A program made the position numbers and the translations under genes. The notes under the pieces are model-generated. The model was not told the DNA's origin. It did no database searches and saw only the letters and a program-made list of their open reading frames with translations. Shown one piece after another: positions 32,888-40,224 of a DNA stretch of 54,224 bases (its first letter is position 1; every line of letters begins with the position of its first letter). The stretch comes from Quadrisphaera granulorum (lineage in GTDB: Bacteria; Actinomycetota; Actinomycetes; Actinomycetales; Quadrisphaeraceae). Where the stretch lies: NCBI RefSeq assembly GCF_003149145.1, contig NZ_QGDQ01000031.1:1-54224 (forward strand), given 5' to 3'.

Positions 32888-33813
32888 CGGGGGGCTCCTG
32901 CAGGCTCAGCGAGGGAGGACGGGGTGGGCTGGGTTCCGGTGGCGACGGGGCGCCCGGGGGTGTTGGACCACTGGCTCCAGGAGCCGGGGTAGAGCGCGCC
33001 GCGCAGACCGGCGAGTTCCAGGGCCAGCACGGTGTGCGAGGCGGTGACACCGGAGCCGCAGTAGGCACCGACGGGCGTCTCGCCGTCGTCGTCCTCCCCG
33101 GTCACCGGCACCCCGACCGACGCGAACGCCTCACGCAGCTGCTCCGGGGTGCGGAACCGGCCGCCGTCGACATGGCTCGCGGTGGGCAGGCTCACCGCCC
33201 CCGGGATATGCCCGCCGACCGGGTCGACCGGCTCGACCTCACCGCGGTACCGCTCCCCGGCGCGGGCGTCGAGGAGCACCCCGCGCTCGGGCAACGCAGC
33301 GGCCTCGTCGATGGTCAGCACCGGCTGGTGCCCCCAGCTCAGCTCCACCGAGCCCGGCGCGGGAGTGACGTCGCCGGTCTCGAGAGGTTGGCCGGCGGCC
33401 TTCCACGCGGACAGGCCGCCGTCGAGCACGCGGACGTCGACGATGCCGGCGTGGCGCAGCAGCCACCACGCGCGGGCCGCGGCGAAGGAGTCCCAGTCGT
33501 CGTAGACGACGACGGCGTCGCCGTCGTGCAGCCCCCAGCGCCGCGCGGAGGCCTGTAGGGCCTCGCGGGTGGGCAGCGGGTGGCGGCCGTCGGCGGGGCC
33601 GTGCTCGGAAGCGGGGACGGCGAGCTCGGTGTCGAGGTCGACGTAGACCGCACCCGGCACGTGGCCCGCGGCGTGCTGATCGCGGCCATCGGCGGCGCCG
33701 AGGCGCCAGCGGACGTCGAGCACGCGAACGGGGGTGCCGTCGGTGGTGCGCCAGCCGCGGGCGGCGGTGGCCGCCAGCTCGGCGGCGTCGATGAGGGGTG
33801 GGCGGAGAGACAC
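32884..33813 (-). CDS. sseA: Two-domain thiosulfate / 3-mercaptopyruvate sulfurtransferase
   Basis: A 309-residue tandem rhodanese. Domain 1 (inactive) has VRVLDVRWRLG, AGHVPGAVYVDLD and VVVYDDWDSFAAARAWWLLR; domain 2 has LLDARAGERYRGEVEPVDPV, GHIPGAVSLP and the active loop AYCGSGVTASHT with the persulfide cysteine. The CGSGVT loop is the 3-mercaptopyruvate-sulfurtransferase type, unlike the CRxGxR loop of thiosulfate sulfurtransferases. GTG 33813 has AGGAG 5 nt upstream. It is the first structural gene of the operon, about 200 nt after the leader peptide. Confidence 0.9.
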   Translation of the reverse strand: MSLRPPLIDAAELAATAARGWRTTDGTPVRVLDVRWRLGAADGRDQHAAGHVPGAVYVDLDTELAVPASEHGPADGRHPLPTREALQASARRWGLHDGDAVVVYDDWDSFAAARAWWLLRHAGIVDVRVLDGGLSAWKAAGQPLETGDVTPAPGSVELSWGHQPVLTIDEAAALPERGVLLDARAGERYRGEVEPVDPVGGHIPGAVSLPTASHVDGGRFRTPEQLREAFASVGVPVTGEDDDGETPVGAYCGSGVTASHTVLALELAGLRGALYPGSWSQWSNTPGRPVATGTQPTPSSLAEPAGAPR

Positions 33814-33984
33814 AGGAGCTCCTGGGTGGGGTGGCCGACAGTGCGGCAGGTGGAGGTACTGCGGGTGGACAGAGGGCATCGCCCGACCGGCGTCGACCTG
33901 TCGCCGGGGCCCTCGCGCTCCTCAGAGCACGCGAAAGCGACCGGCCGGTGCTACCGGGCGGGTGGTGCGGTGGTGCTGGTGGCG

Positions 33985-34003
33985 GACCGCTGCGGCAACG
34001 GTC
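33985..34003 (-). promoter_or_regulatory. Hairpin just after the leader ORF, possible attenuator element
   Basis: On the transcribed (minus) strand GACCGTTG, loop CCG, CAGCGGTC forms an 8-bp stem with one G-U pair. It begins 12 nt after the leader stop codon, where a ribosome stalled or released at the Cys codon would influence folding. Only position and pairing support a role. Confidence 0.4.
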
Positions 34004-34015
34004 GCGGAGGTGGGG

Positions 34016-34102
34016 TCAGCGGCGACAGAGCGCGCTGGCGTGGTGCAGCAGGTCGACGTGGCGACGGCGCACGAGCGACAGCCCAGCGGGCGGCATGACC
34101 AT
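34016..34102 (-). CDS. Leader peptide of the sulfur operon (RHVDL...SALC type)
   Basis: A 28-codon ORF ending in RRRHVDLLHHASALCRR. Short peptides with a C-terminal R-H-V-D-L ... S-A-L-C core are recurrent putative leader peptides upstream of sulfur-assimilation and sulfonate-transport genes in actinobacteria. ATG 34102 has GGGAG 6-7 nt upstream; ATG 34096 is also in frame. The single Cys codon is third from the end, and the ORF precedes sseA by about 200 nt. A likely mechanism is cysteine-responsive translational or transcriptional control: ribosome behaviour at the Cys codon would report the Cys-tRNA supply. The family match is from memory; the mechanism is inferred. Confidence 0.8.
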   Translation of the reverse strand: MVMPPAGLSLVRRRHVDLLHHASALCRR

Positions 34103-34203
34103 GGTGATCTCCCATCGGTCCTGGCGGTAGCACCGGCCCTCGCGGGTGGTTGCTGCGACGTCGACGAGCCAGGTCTCTCGGTCGCTCTGGATGGCTGTGA
34201 GGG

Positions 34204-34233
34204 ACTTTAGGTGGCGACGGCAACGAGTGTCAA
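34204..34233 (-). promoter_or_regulatory. Sigma-70-type promoter of the sulfur operon
   Basis: On the minus strand, TTGACA (34233-34228), an 18-nt spacer, then TAAAGT (34209-34204). Transcription would start near 34197, about 95 nt before the leader-peptide start. It is the best consensus promoter noticed in the window. Confidence 0.65.
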
Positions 34234-34427
34234 CGAGACCGGGCGCCGGGGTGTCGTTCCCTGCTTGACGAGTCCGCGGGTGGTGAGGTGGAATCCGACC
34301 AGTAGGTCACGAGCGTCGACCCAAAGGCCCCGGCTGGTCGACCGGCAACCCCCACCACGCAGGGGTGCCCCGGGTGAGGACCAGGCGTCGCGGAGCGCGG
34401 CGCAAGACCGTGGCGGGGAGAACTCTC

Positions 34428-35315
34428 GTGAGCAGTGGGCGCACCTCACAGCGCACTGCTCGCCGGACCGCGGGGTTGCTGCTGCTGGCGCCCAGCCTGC
34501 TAGGCACCACCGTCTTCCTGCTGGTGCCTGTCGCCGTGGCGCTGTGGCTCAGCCTGCAGCGGTGGGACTTGGTGAGCCCGCCGACCTGGGCCGGGCTCGA
34601 CAACTACGCCGCCATCGCCGCCGACCCGGCCGTGCGCCGGTCGCTGGTGACGACGGTGCTCTTCACCGCGCTCGTCATCCCCGTCCAGACGGCCCTCGGG
34701 CTGGCGTCGGCGCTGCTGCTGGACCGGCGCCTTCCCGGATCGGCAGTGTTCCGCGTCACCTTCGTGGTGCCGTGGGTGAGCGCGCCGCTCGTCGTCGGGC
34801 TGGTGTGGCGGTGGGTGCTCGATCCGTCGACGGGGGCGCTCAACGCCCTCACCGGCGTGCGGGTCGAGTGGCTGACGTCACCGGCGCTCGCGCTACCCGC
34901 CGTCGCCTTCGTCACCGTGTGGACGCACGTCGGGTACGTGGCGCTGTTCTACCTCGCCGGTCTCGCCGCGATCCCGCAAGAGCTGGGGGACGCCGCCCGC
35001 ATCGACGGGGCCGGCGCCTGGCGGCGCTTCTGGTCGATCACCCTGCCGCTGTTGCGCCCCACGACGTCGTTCGTGCTGGTCACCGGGATCATCGCCAGCT
35101 TCCAGGTGTTCGACACCGTCTACGCGATGACCCGCGGCGGCCCCGGCGGCGCCACCCAGGTCATCGCCTACCAGATCTACGCCGAGGCGTTCACCGCGCT
35201 GCGCATGGGACGGGCGGCGGCGCTGTCCGTCGTCCTGCTCGTGGTCATGGTGGCGCTCACCGTGAGCCTGCGCTGGTGGTTCGCCCGCCGCAGCACGTAC
35301 GAGATGGTCGTATGA
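34428..35315 (+). CDS. CUT1 sugar ABC permease (MalF/UgpA-like)
   Basis: A 295-residue permease with six hydrophobic segments, beginning MSSGRTSQRTARRTAGLLLL. It has LAPSLLGTTVFLLVPVAVAL, AGLDNYAAIAADP, and the EAA loop ELGDAARIDGAGAWRRFWSI, then TLPLL. GTG 34428 is preferred because GGGGAG lies 7 nt upstream; an in-frame GTG at 34365 would add 21 basic residues without such a site. It opens a three-gene importer operon divergent from the sulfur operon. The sugar is not predictable. No cognate ATPase is encoded, so a shared MsiK-type ATPase elsewhere is likely. Confidence 0.9.
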   Translation: MSSGRTSQRTARRTAGLLLLAPSLLGTTVFLLVPVAVALWLSLQRWDLVSPPTWAGLDNYAAIAADPAVRRSLVTTVLFTALVIPVQTALGLASALLLDRRLPGSAVFRVTFVVPWVSAPLVVGLVWRWVLDPSTGALNALTGVRVEWLTSPALALPAVAFVTVWTHVGYVALFYLAGLAAIPQELGDAARIDGAGAWRRFWSITLPLLRPTTSFVLVTGIIASFQVFDTVYAMTRGGPGGATQVIAYQIYAEAFTALRMGRAAALSVVLLVVMVALTVSLRWWFARRSTYEMVV

Positions 35316-36169
35316 GTGCCCGTCTTCGTAGCCGCCGCCTCGGCGGCCTGAGCCCGCTTGCCGCCGCGGCCACCTATCTCGTGCTCCTCGCCGGGGCGCT
35401 GCTGGCGCTGGCGCCGTTCGCGCTGTCGGTGCTGACCTCGCTGAAGCAGCCGGTGCAGCTGGCGCGTCAGGCCACGTTGACCTGGCCCGATCCGCTGACC
35501 TTCGACAACTACACCGAGCTGCTCAGTGGAGCGTCCAGCCTGGTGCCGGCGCTGGTGGTCACGGTGCAGGTGGCGCTGGTCCTGCTGGTCGGGCAGCTGA
35601 CGTTCTCCGTGCTGGCCGCGTACGCCTTCGCGCGGTACGACGTACCGGGCGGGCGGCTGCTGTTCGGCGCCTACCTGGCCACGATGATGGTGCCGCAGGT
35701 GGTCACCGTGGTGCCGCTCTACGTGATGTTCTCCCAGACCGGGCTGCGCAACACGTTCTGGGGCATCGTGCTGCCCACCCTCTTCGGCAGTCCCTTCGCG
35801 GTGTACCTGCTGCGCGAGCACTTCCGCGCCGTCCCCGTGGAGCTGGAAGACGCCGCCCGCCTCGACGGCTGCGGCTCGCTGCGCGTGCTGCGGCACGTGG
35901 TGCTGCCGCTGTCGCGTCCGGTGCTGGCCACACTCGCCGTCATCACCGTGGTGAGCCAGTGGAACAGCTTCCTGTGGCCGCTCATCATCACGACAGGACC
36001 GACGTGGCAGACCTTGACGGTCGCCACGGCCGCCCTGCAGAGCCAGTACAACGGCAACTGGACGCTCGTCACAGCCGCCACCACCCTCGCCATCGCCCCG
36101 CTCGTGGTGCTGTTCCTCCTCGTTCAGCGCCACGTCACCGACTCCCTCACCGCCACCGGCTTCCGCTGA
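35312..36169 (+). CDS. CUT1 sugar ABC permease (MalG/UgpE-like)
   Basis: A 285-residue permease, partner of the one just upstream. It has six hydrophobic segments, FALSVLTSLKQPVQLAR, TFDNYTELLSG, FSVLAAYAFARYDVPGGRLL, MVPQVVTVVPLYVMFSQTGL, and the EAA loop ELEDAARLDGCGSLRVLRHV, then VLPLSRP. ATG 35312 overlaps the previous stop by 4 bp. The C-terminus has the family's TVATAALQSQYNGNWTLVTA segment. The binding protein follows at 36196. Confidence 0.9.
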   Translation: MSARLRSRRLGGLSPLAAAATYLVLLAGALLALAPFALSVLTSLKQPVQLARQATLTWPDPLTFDNYTELLSGASSLVPALVVTVQVALVLLVGQLTFSVLAAYAFARYDVPGGRLLFGAYLATMMVPQVVTVVPLYVMFSQTGLRNTFWGIVLPTLFGSPFAVYLLREHFRAVPVELEDAARLDGCGSLRVLRHVVLPLSRPVLATLAVITVVSQWNSFLWPLIITTGPTWQTLTVATAALQSQYNGNWTLVTAATTLAIAPLVVLFLLVQRHVTDSLTATGFR

Positions 36170-36195
36170 TGGGCGCTGTCCCCTTGGAGACCTCC

Positions 36196-37557
36196 GTGAC
36201 GAATCACCCCGGCCGCCGCACCACATCCCCGACGGCCCTCGCCGCATCCCTCGCCGCCCTGCAGCCCACCCGCCGGGCGGTGCTGCGTTCGGGCCTGCTC
36301 GTCGGGCTGTCAGGAGCGGCCGGATGCTCCATCGCTGACGACCCGGCCACCAGCAGCGGTACCAGCGCGGCCGCGACCACCGTGACGGTGCGGATCTGGG
36401 ACGACACGGTGCAGCCCGGCTACGAGAAGAGCTTCTCGGCGTTCACACAGGCCAACCCCGACATCTCCGTTGCCGTGGAGTTGGTGCCGTGGGCCAGCTA
36501 CTGGGACCGGCTGCCCGTGGATGTAGCCGGCGGCACCCTGCCCGACATCCTGTGGATCAACAGCTCCAACTACGACAACTACGTCGAGGCGGGAACCTTC
36601 GAGAACATCTCGAAGGCCCTGCCCGACGCCCTGGCCGGGTTCCAGCAGTCGGTGGTGCAGCAGTTCACCCGCGACGGCGCCCTGTGGGGTGTGCCGCAGC
36701 TGTCCGACGCCATCGCCCTGTTCGTCAACACCGACCTGGCCTCGGCCGCGGGCGTGGACGCCTCCGACCTCGTGTGGAACCCCGCCGGGACCGGCGACAC
36801 CCTGCTGCCCGCCGCGAAGGCCCTCACCACGCTCGGCGGGGCCCGGCCGCAGTACGGCTTCAACGCGGCCTTCGACCTGCAGGCCATCTACTACAACTTC
36901 GTCGGGTCCAACGGCGGTCGCTGGCAAGCCGACGACGCCAGCTACGTCTTCGGCGACGACCCGAAGTCCGTCGAGGCGATCCAGTACGTCGTCGACCTCA
37001 TCAACCGGCACAAGGTCGCGCCGTCCGCGGCGGACACCAACGCCAACGGCGACTTCAGCCGCGACCAGTTCACGCAGGGCAACCTCGCGCTGTTCCAGTC
37101 CGGCACCTACAACCTCCGGAACGTGGCCGACGGCCTCACGGCGAAGTGGGCCGTCGCACCCGCGCTCACCGGCCCGGCCGGGCGGGTCACCGTCACGAAC
37201 GGCATCGTCGCGGTGGCCAACGCCAAGAGCCCGCGCCGTGAGGCCGCGCTCGAGGTGCTGCGCTGGCTCGCCTCGCCCGAGGGTGCCCTGTTCATCGGCG
37301 CCGAGGGGGCGGCGTTCCCCGCGGTGACCGCGGCGCAGCAGACCTACCTGGACTACTGGAAGCAGCAGGGGGTCGACGTGTCGCCGTTCCTCGACGCTGC
37401 CGCGGGGGAGACCATCAGAGCACCGTTCGGGCGGAGGGCGCAGATCGGCGGGCAGGCGGCCCAGCCGTTCCTCCGGGAGGTCATCGCCGGGCGTCTGGCG
37501 GTGGCTGACGGGATGCGCCAGGCCCAGGACGCCGCGAACACGGCCATCGCCGGTTAG
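36196..37557 (+). CDS. Sugar ABC extracellular binding lipoprotein, family 1
   Basis: A 453-residue binding protein. The signal region PTRRAVLRSGLLVGLSGAAG has a twin-arginine-like start and ends in a lipobox (GAAGC), suggesting Tat export and lipidation. Mature landmarks of family 1 (maltose-type): TVTVRIWDDTVQPGYEKSF, ELVPWASYWDRL, GTLPDILWINSSNYDNYVEA, GALWGVPQLSDAIALFVNTD, and ANGDFSRDQFTQGNLALFQS. GTG 36196 has TTGGAG 6 nt upstream; ATG 36169, which overlaps the permease stop, is an alternative. Its stop overlaps the converging DUF4395 gene by 4 bp. Confidence 0.9.
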   Translation: MTNHPGRRTTSPTALAASLAALQPTRRAVLRSGLLVGLSGAAGCSIADDPATSSGTSAAATTVTVRIWDDTVQPGYEKSFSAFTQANPDISVAVELVPWASYWDRLPVDVAGGTLPDILWINSSNYDNYVEAGTFENISKALPDALAGFQQSVVQQFTRDGALWGVPQLSDAIALFVNTDLASAAGVDASDLVWNPAGTGDTLLPAAKALTTLGGARPQYGFNAAFDLQAIYYNFVGSNGGRWQADDASYVFGDDPKSVEAIQYVVDLINRHKVAPSAADTNANGDFSRDQFTQGNLALFQSGTYNLRNVADGLTAKWAVAPALTGPAGRVTVTNGIVAVANAKSPRREAALEVLRWLASPEGALFIGAEGAAFPAVTAAQQTYLDYWKQQGVDVSPFLDAAAGETIRAPFGRRAQIGGQAAQPFLREVIAGRLAVADGMRQAQDAANTAIAG

Positions 37558-38033
37558 GTCAGGCGGGCCCGCACCAGCCAGACGTACATCAGGCACCCGA
37601 GGCAGACGTCGAACACGGCGTTCAGCAACGCGGCGACCAGCGCCAGCGCTGCGGCCACGGCTGCCGCCCACGGCACGCCGAGCAGCGCCAGCACCACGCC
37701 CGCGGCGGTGATGACCAGGCCCACTCGCTGCGCGAACGTCGGGGGCGCCGGGTCCTCCAGCTCAGCGGGAGGACCCAGGCGCGGGCGCACGAACCGTCGG
37801 TACAGCACGCCGTAGGGGTGGCGGCGAATCCCCGCGAAGCCTCCCCACGCGAAGACCACGGCGAGGACGGCCAGCAGCGCGACGCCCACGGCCTCCGTGC
37901 CGCGCGTGAGCGTGAGCAGGAGGGTCACGGCCAGCAGCACCGACGTGATGGCCGCACCGAAGCGGGGCGAGCGGGGGTCGATGCCCTGGCTGGTGGGCAG
38001 GGCCGCAGGCGTGGTGGGGCGGGTGTCAGGCAC
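37554..38033 (-). CDS. DUF4395 membrane protein
   Basis: A 159-residue membrane protein with about four hydrophobic segments. The DUF4395 pattern is visible: GIDPRSPRFGAAITSVLL (the 'D.R.pRf...i' start), FAWGGFAGIRRHPYGVLYRR, then VRPRLGPPAELEDPAPPTFA, and a C-terminal FDVCLGCLMYVWL with the conserved C-x2-C motif. DUF4395 proteins often neighbour thioredoxins and sulfurtransferases and may relay thiol redox through the membrane (inference). GTG 38033 overlaps the thioredoxin gene by 8 bp. Confidence 0.85.
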   Translation of the reverse strand: MPDTRPTTPAALPTSQGIDPRSPRFGAAITSVLLAVTLLLTLTRGTEAVGVALLAVLAVVFAWGGFAGIRRHPYGVLYRRFVRPRLGPPAELEDPAPPTFAQRVGLVITAAGVVLALLGVPWAAAVAAALALVAALLNAVFDVCLGCLMYVWLVRARLT

Positions 38034-38466
38034 CGGTGTGCTCCTGGTCGAGGACGGCGGTGAGGGACGAGGTGACCTCAGCGGGACGGGGCTGCCCGCC
38101 GAAGCGGGAACGGACGGCCAGGGCGCTGTCGACGACCAGCACTGTCGGGGTCTGCATGACGTCGAAGCGCGCCGCGAGCTCGGGCCGCTCGGTGAGGTCG
38201 ATCTCGAGGCGGGCGACTCCGGGGTGCCGCGCCGCGAGCGCGTCGAGCTGGCGTGCCGTGGCGGGGCAGCGGGCGCAGGTGGGCGTGGAGAACTGCACGA
38301 GGGTCGCCTTCTCGCCGAAGTGCGACGCGGGGGCCACGCCGACGACATCACCGGCGGCGGGGCGCGCCCGACCAGCGCGGCTGCGCATCACCAGACCCAT
38401 CACGACCGTCACGACGACGACGGCGAGCAGCACCAGCACAGCGGTTCCAGCAGGCACGAGTCCCAC
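38026..38466 (-). CDS. Membrane-anchored thioredoxin-like protein
   Basis: A 146-residue protein: one N-terminal membrane helix (VPAGTAVLVLLAVVVVTVVM), a basic linker (RSRAGRARP), then a thioredoxin fold with VQFSTPTCARCPATARQLDA (active-site C-A-R-C), LEIDLTERPELAARFDV and the cis-proline MQTPTVLVV. The domain would face the cytoplasm or the outside depending on topology, since the positive linker follows the helix. It pairs with the DUF4395 protein, whose CLGC motif could exchange disulfides with it. The arrangement resembles the ThiX-DUF4395 pairs seen with sulfurtransferase genes in mycobacteria (from memory). Start is GTG 38466. Confidence 0.86.
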   Translation of the reverse strand: MGLVPAGTAVLVLLAVVVVTVVMGLVMRSRAGRARPAAGDVVGVAPASHFGEKATLVQFSTPTCARCPATARQLDALAARHPGVARLEIDLTERPELAARFDVMQTPTVLVVDSALAVRSRFGGQPRPAEVTSSLTAVLDQEHTGA

Positions 38467-38763
38467 GGTAACCAGGCGACGGAGCAGCGTGCGACCGTGC
38501 TGCGGGCGGAATCGCCCGGCGATGCGTCGCCCTCTGGTGACGCCGTTTCCGAGCGTTGCTCCCTTGTCACTCAGGGTTGCCGAATCTGCGTGGGTGGCGT
38601 GCCGGCTGCCGTGGCGCCTCGGGAGGACGGACGGCTGCTGGACATCTGCTCAGGTCGCCTGTAGTGATCCCTGGCTCTGAAGCCATGTGTGGGTGTGACG
38701 ACACCACGAGCACCGGGCCCGACGGTCGACCCGCCGGCACCCACACGCGGATCGGGGGAGGCG
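38467..38763. other. Divergent intergenic region, no gene seen
   Basis: Separates the thioredoxin gene (minus) from the ECF sigma gene (plus) and must hold both promoters. I found no consensus -35/-10 pair or long dyad. A GTG-initiated extension of the sigma frame to 38689 lacks a ribosome binding site. Confidence 0.4.
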
Positions 38764-39321
38764 ATGGGCGGCGCGAACGACGAGCGCTTCGCCGTCCTGT
38801 TCCGCTCCACGTACGAGGACCTGCTGCGCTTCACCGAGCGCCGCATCCACCCGCTGGCTGCCGAGGACGTGGTCGCGGAGGTCTTCGTGGTGGCCTGGCG
38901 GCGCCTGGCCCACGTGCCGACAGAGCACGACCAGGCCCGAGCGTGGCTGTTCGGCGTCGCTCACCGGCTCCTGGCCAGCCAACGTCGCACCGACGCCAGG
39001 CGCGACGCCCTCACCAGCCGGATCGGGCAGGTGCTGCCCCCGGAGGGTCAGCTCGCGGACGGCAGCGAGCACGTCGTGTCCCAGATCGACCTGGCCAGGG
39101 CCTGGTCGCTGCTCAGCCCCGCTGACCAGGAGGCGCTGACCCTCACCGCGCTCGACGACCTCAGCAACACCCACGCGGCGCAGGTGCTCGGCATCAGCAC
39201 CACGGCGTTCAGCGTGCGGCTCATGCGTGCCCGTCGGCGGCTACGCGTCCACCTCAACTCCCCGGCGCGCCGAGCCCGGCTGCGTCCCTCGAACACCACC
39301 ACCCCTGGAGGTCTCCGGTGA
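38764..39321 (+). CDS. ECF-type RNA polymerase sigma factor
   Basis: A 185-residue sigma-70-family ECF factor. Region 2 reads FAVLFRSTYEDLLRFTERRI, then AAEDVVAEVFVVAWRRL and ARAWLFGVAHRLLASQRR. Region 4 reads LLSPADQEALTLTALDDLSN, then HAAQVLGISTTAFSVRLMRA, RRRL. ATG 38764 follows GGGGGAG by a short 3-nt gap; GTG 38689 would add 25 Pro/Arg-rich residues. The downstream membrane protein overlaps by 4 bp and probably acts as its anti-sigma partner, so the pair would form a signal-responsive switch. Target promoters are unknown. Confidence 0.88.
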   Translation: MGGANDERFAVLFRSTYEDLLRFTERRIHPLAAEDVVAEVFVVAWRRLAHVPTEHDQARAWLFGVAHRLLASQRRTDARRDALTSRIGQVLPPEGQLADGSEHVVSQIDLARAWSLLSPADQEALTLTALDDLSNTHAAQVLGISTTAFSVRLMRARRRLRVHLNSPARRARLRPSNTTTPGGLR

Positions 39322-40133
39322 ACCAGCAGCGCATCACCCTCGACGACGTCGACCTACGCCGTCTCGACCCGACCAGCATCGATACCTCGACGCGACGCCA
39401 GGACCGTTCCCGTTCGGCGACCGCCGACCAGATGCTGGCGCGGATCTTGACCACGCCGCAGGAGGAGCCCTTCCGCGCAGCAGGCGAACCTCGTCAACGC
39501 GATGTCCACCGTCGCTGGTGGGTGCTGGGCGGAGTCGCCGCAGCTGCGACGGCAGTCGCCGTCGTCGTTCCCTCACTGCTGGAGGGTGGTTCGTCGGCGT
39601 TTGCCTCCTGGACCCCGACCCCGACACCGCTCAGTGATGATCGGGCCGCAGCGCTTCAGGCGGACTGCCTGTCGACCGGAGCTGCCCTCGGCTTCGGGGG
39701 GGCGCAGGTTGCCGGGCTGAGCGAGGCCCGGGGCACGTACTCCTTCACCGTGGTGGCCACGCCCATCGGCGTCGGAAACTGCTTCCTGCTCGACGAGGCC
39801 CCCGTTGGCACCGACGGAGAGCAGGAGCAGGGCGCGGTCTCCTGGGGCTTGTCCGCTGACCTGCCGGCGCCGGCGCCAGACGGCACCGCCGTCTCCTGGG
39901 GGGCGACCTCCAGCACCGCGGCCGGGACCTTCACCAGCGCCATCGGACGAGTCGGCGACGACGTCACCGCAGTGCGGCTGACGACGGCGGACGGCCGCCA
40001 CGTCCTGGCCACCGTCGCTGACGGGTACTTCGCCGCCTGGTGGCCCGGGAAGGCCGAGCAGGAACTGACCATCCAGGTGACGCTGAAGGACGGCCGGACC
40101 GCTGAGCGACTGGTGCGCTCCGGCGAGCGCTGA
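39318..40133 (+). CDS. Sigma-factor-linked single-pass membrane protein, putative anti-sigma
   Basis: A 271-residue protein translationally coupled to the sigma gene (GTGA overlap). Residues 1-65 are a soluble, charged N-terminus (TLDDVDLRRLDPTSID, ATADQMLARILTTP), followed by one membrane helix (VLGGVAAAATAVAVVVPSLL) and an outside domain of about 180 residues with two cysteines (ADCLSTG, GNCFLLD). It lacks the zinc-binding H-x3-C-x2-C motif of classical ZAS anti-sigma factors. It resembles the CU044_5270-like partners of SigE-type factors, so an anti-sigma role is inferred from position and topology. Confidence 0.7.
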   Translation: MNQQRITLDDVDLRRLDPTSIDTSTRRQDRSRSATADQMLARILTTPQEEPFRAAGEPRQRDVHRRWWVLGGVAAAATAVAVVVPSLLEGGSSAFASWTPTPTPLSDDRAAALQADCLSTGAALGFGGAQVAGLSEARGTYSFTVVATPIGVGNCFLLDEAPVGTDGEQEQGAVSWGLSADLPAPAPDGTAVSWGATSSTAAGTFTSAIGRVGDDVTAVRLTTADGRHVLATVADGYFAAWWPGKAEQELTIQVTLKDGRTAERLVRSGER

Positions 40134-40224
40134 GCCGGAGCGCGCCAGCCGTCCTCACCGACCGGGGTACGGCATGACTCCATCCTTCGCTGCGTTGGAG
40201 GCGGCGGAGTCCACCGGGTAGCGG

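Noticed and set aside
33814-34015. A SAM or cobalamin riboswitch upstream of sseA
   Set aside because: I could not find a conserved SAM- or cobalamin-riboswitch core in the leader; the short peptide and small hairpin are the only regulatory features visible.
39502-40001. Other open frames within the sigma-partner gene
   Set aside because: Arg/Ala/Gly-rich shadows of the 39318-40133 gene, which has a clear membrane helix and coupled start.
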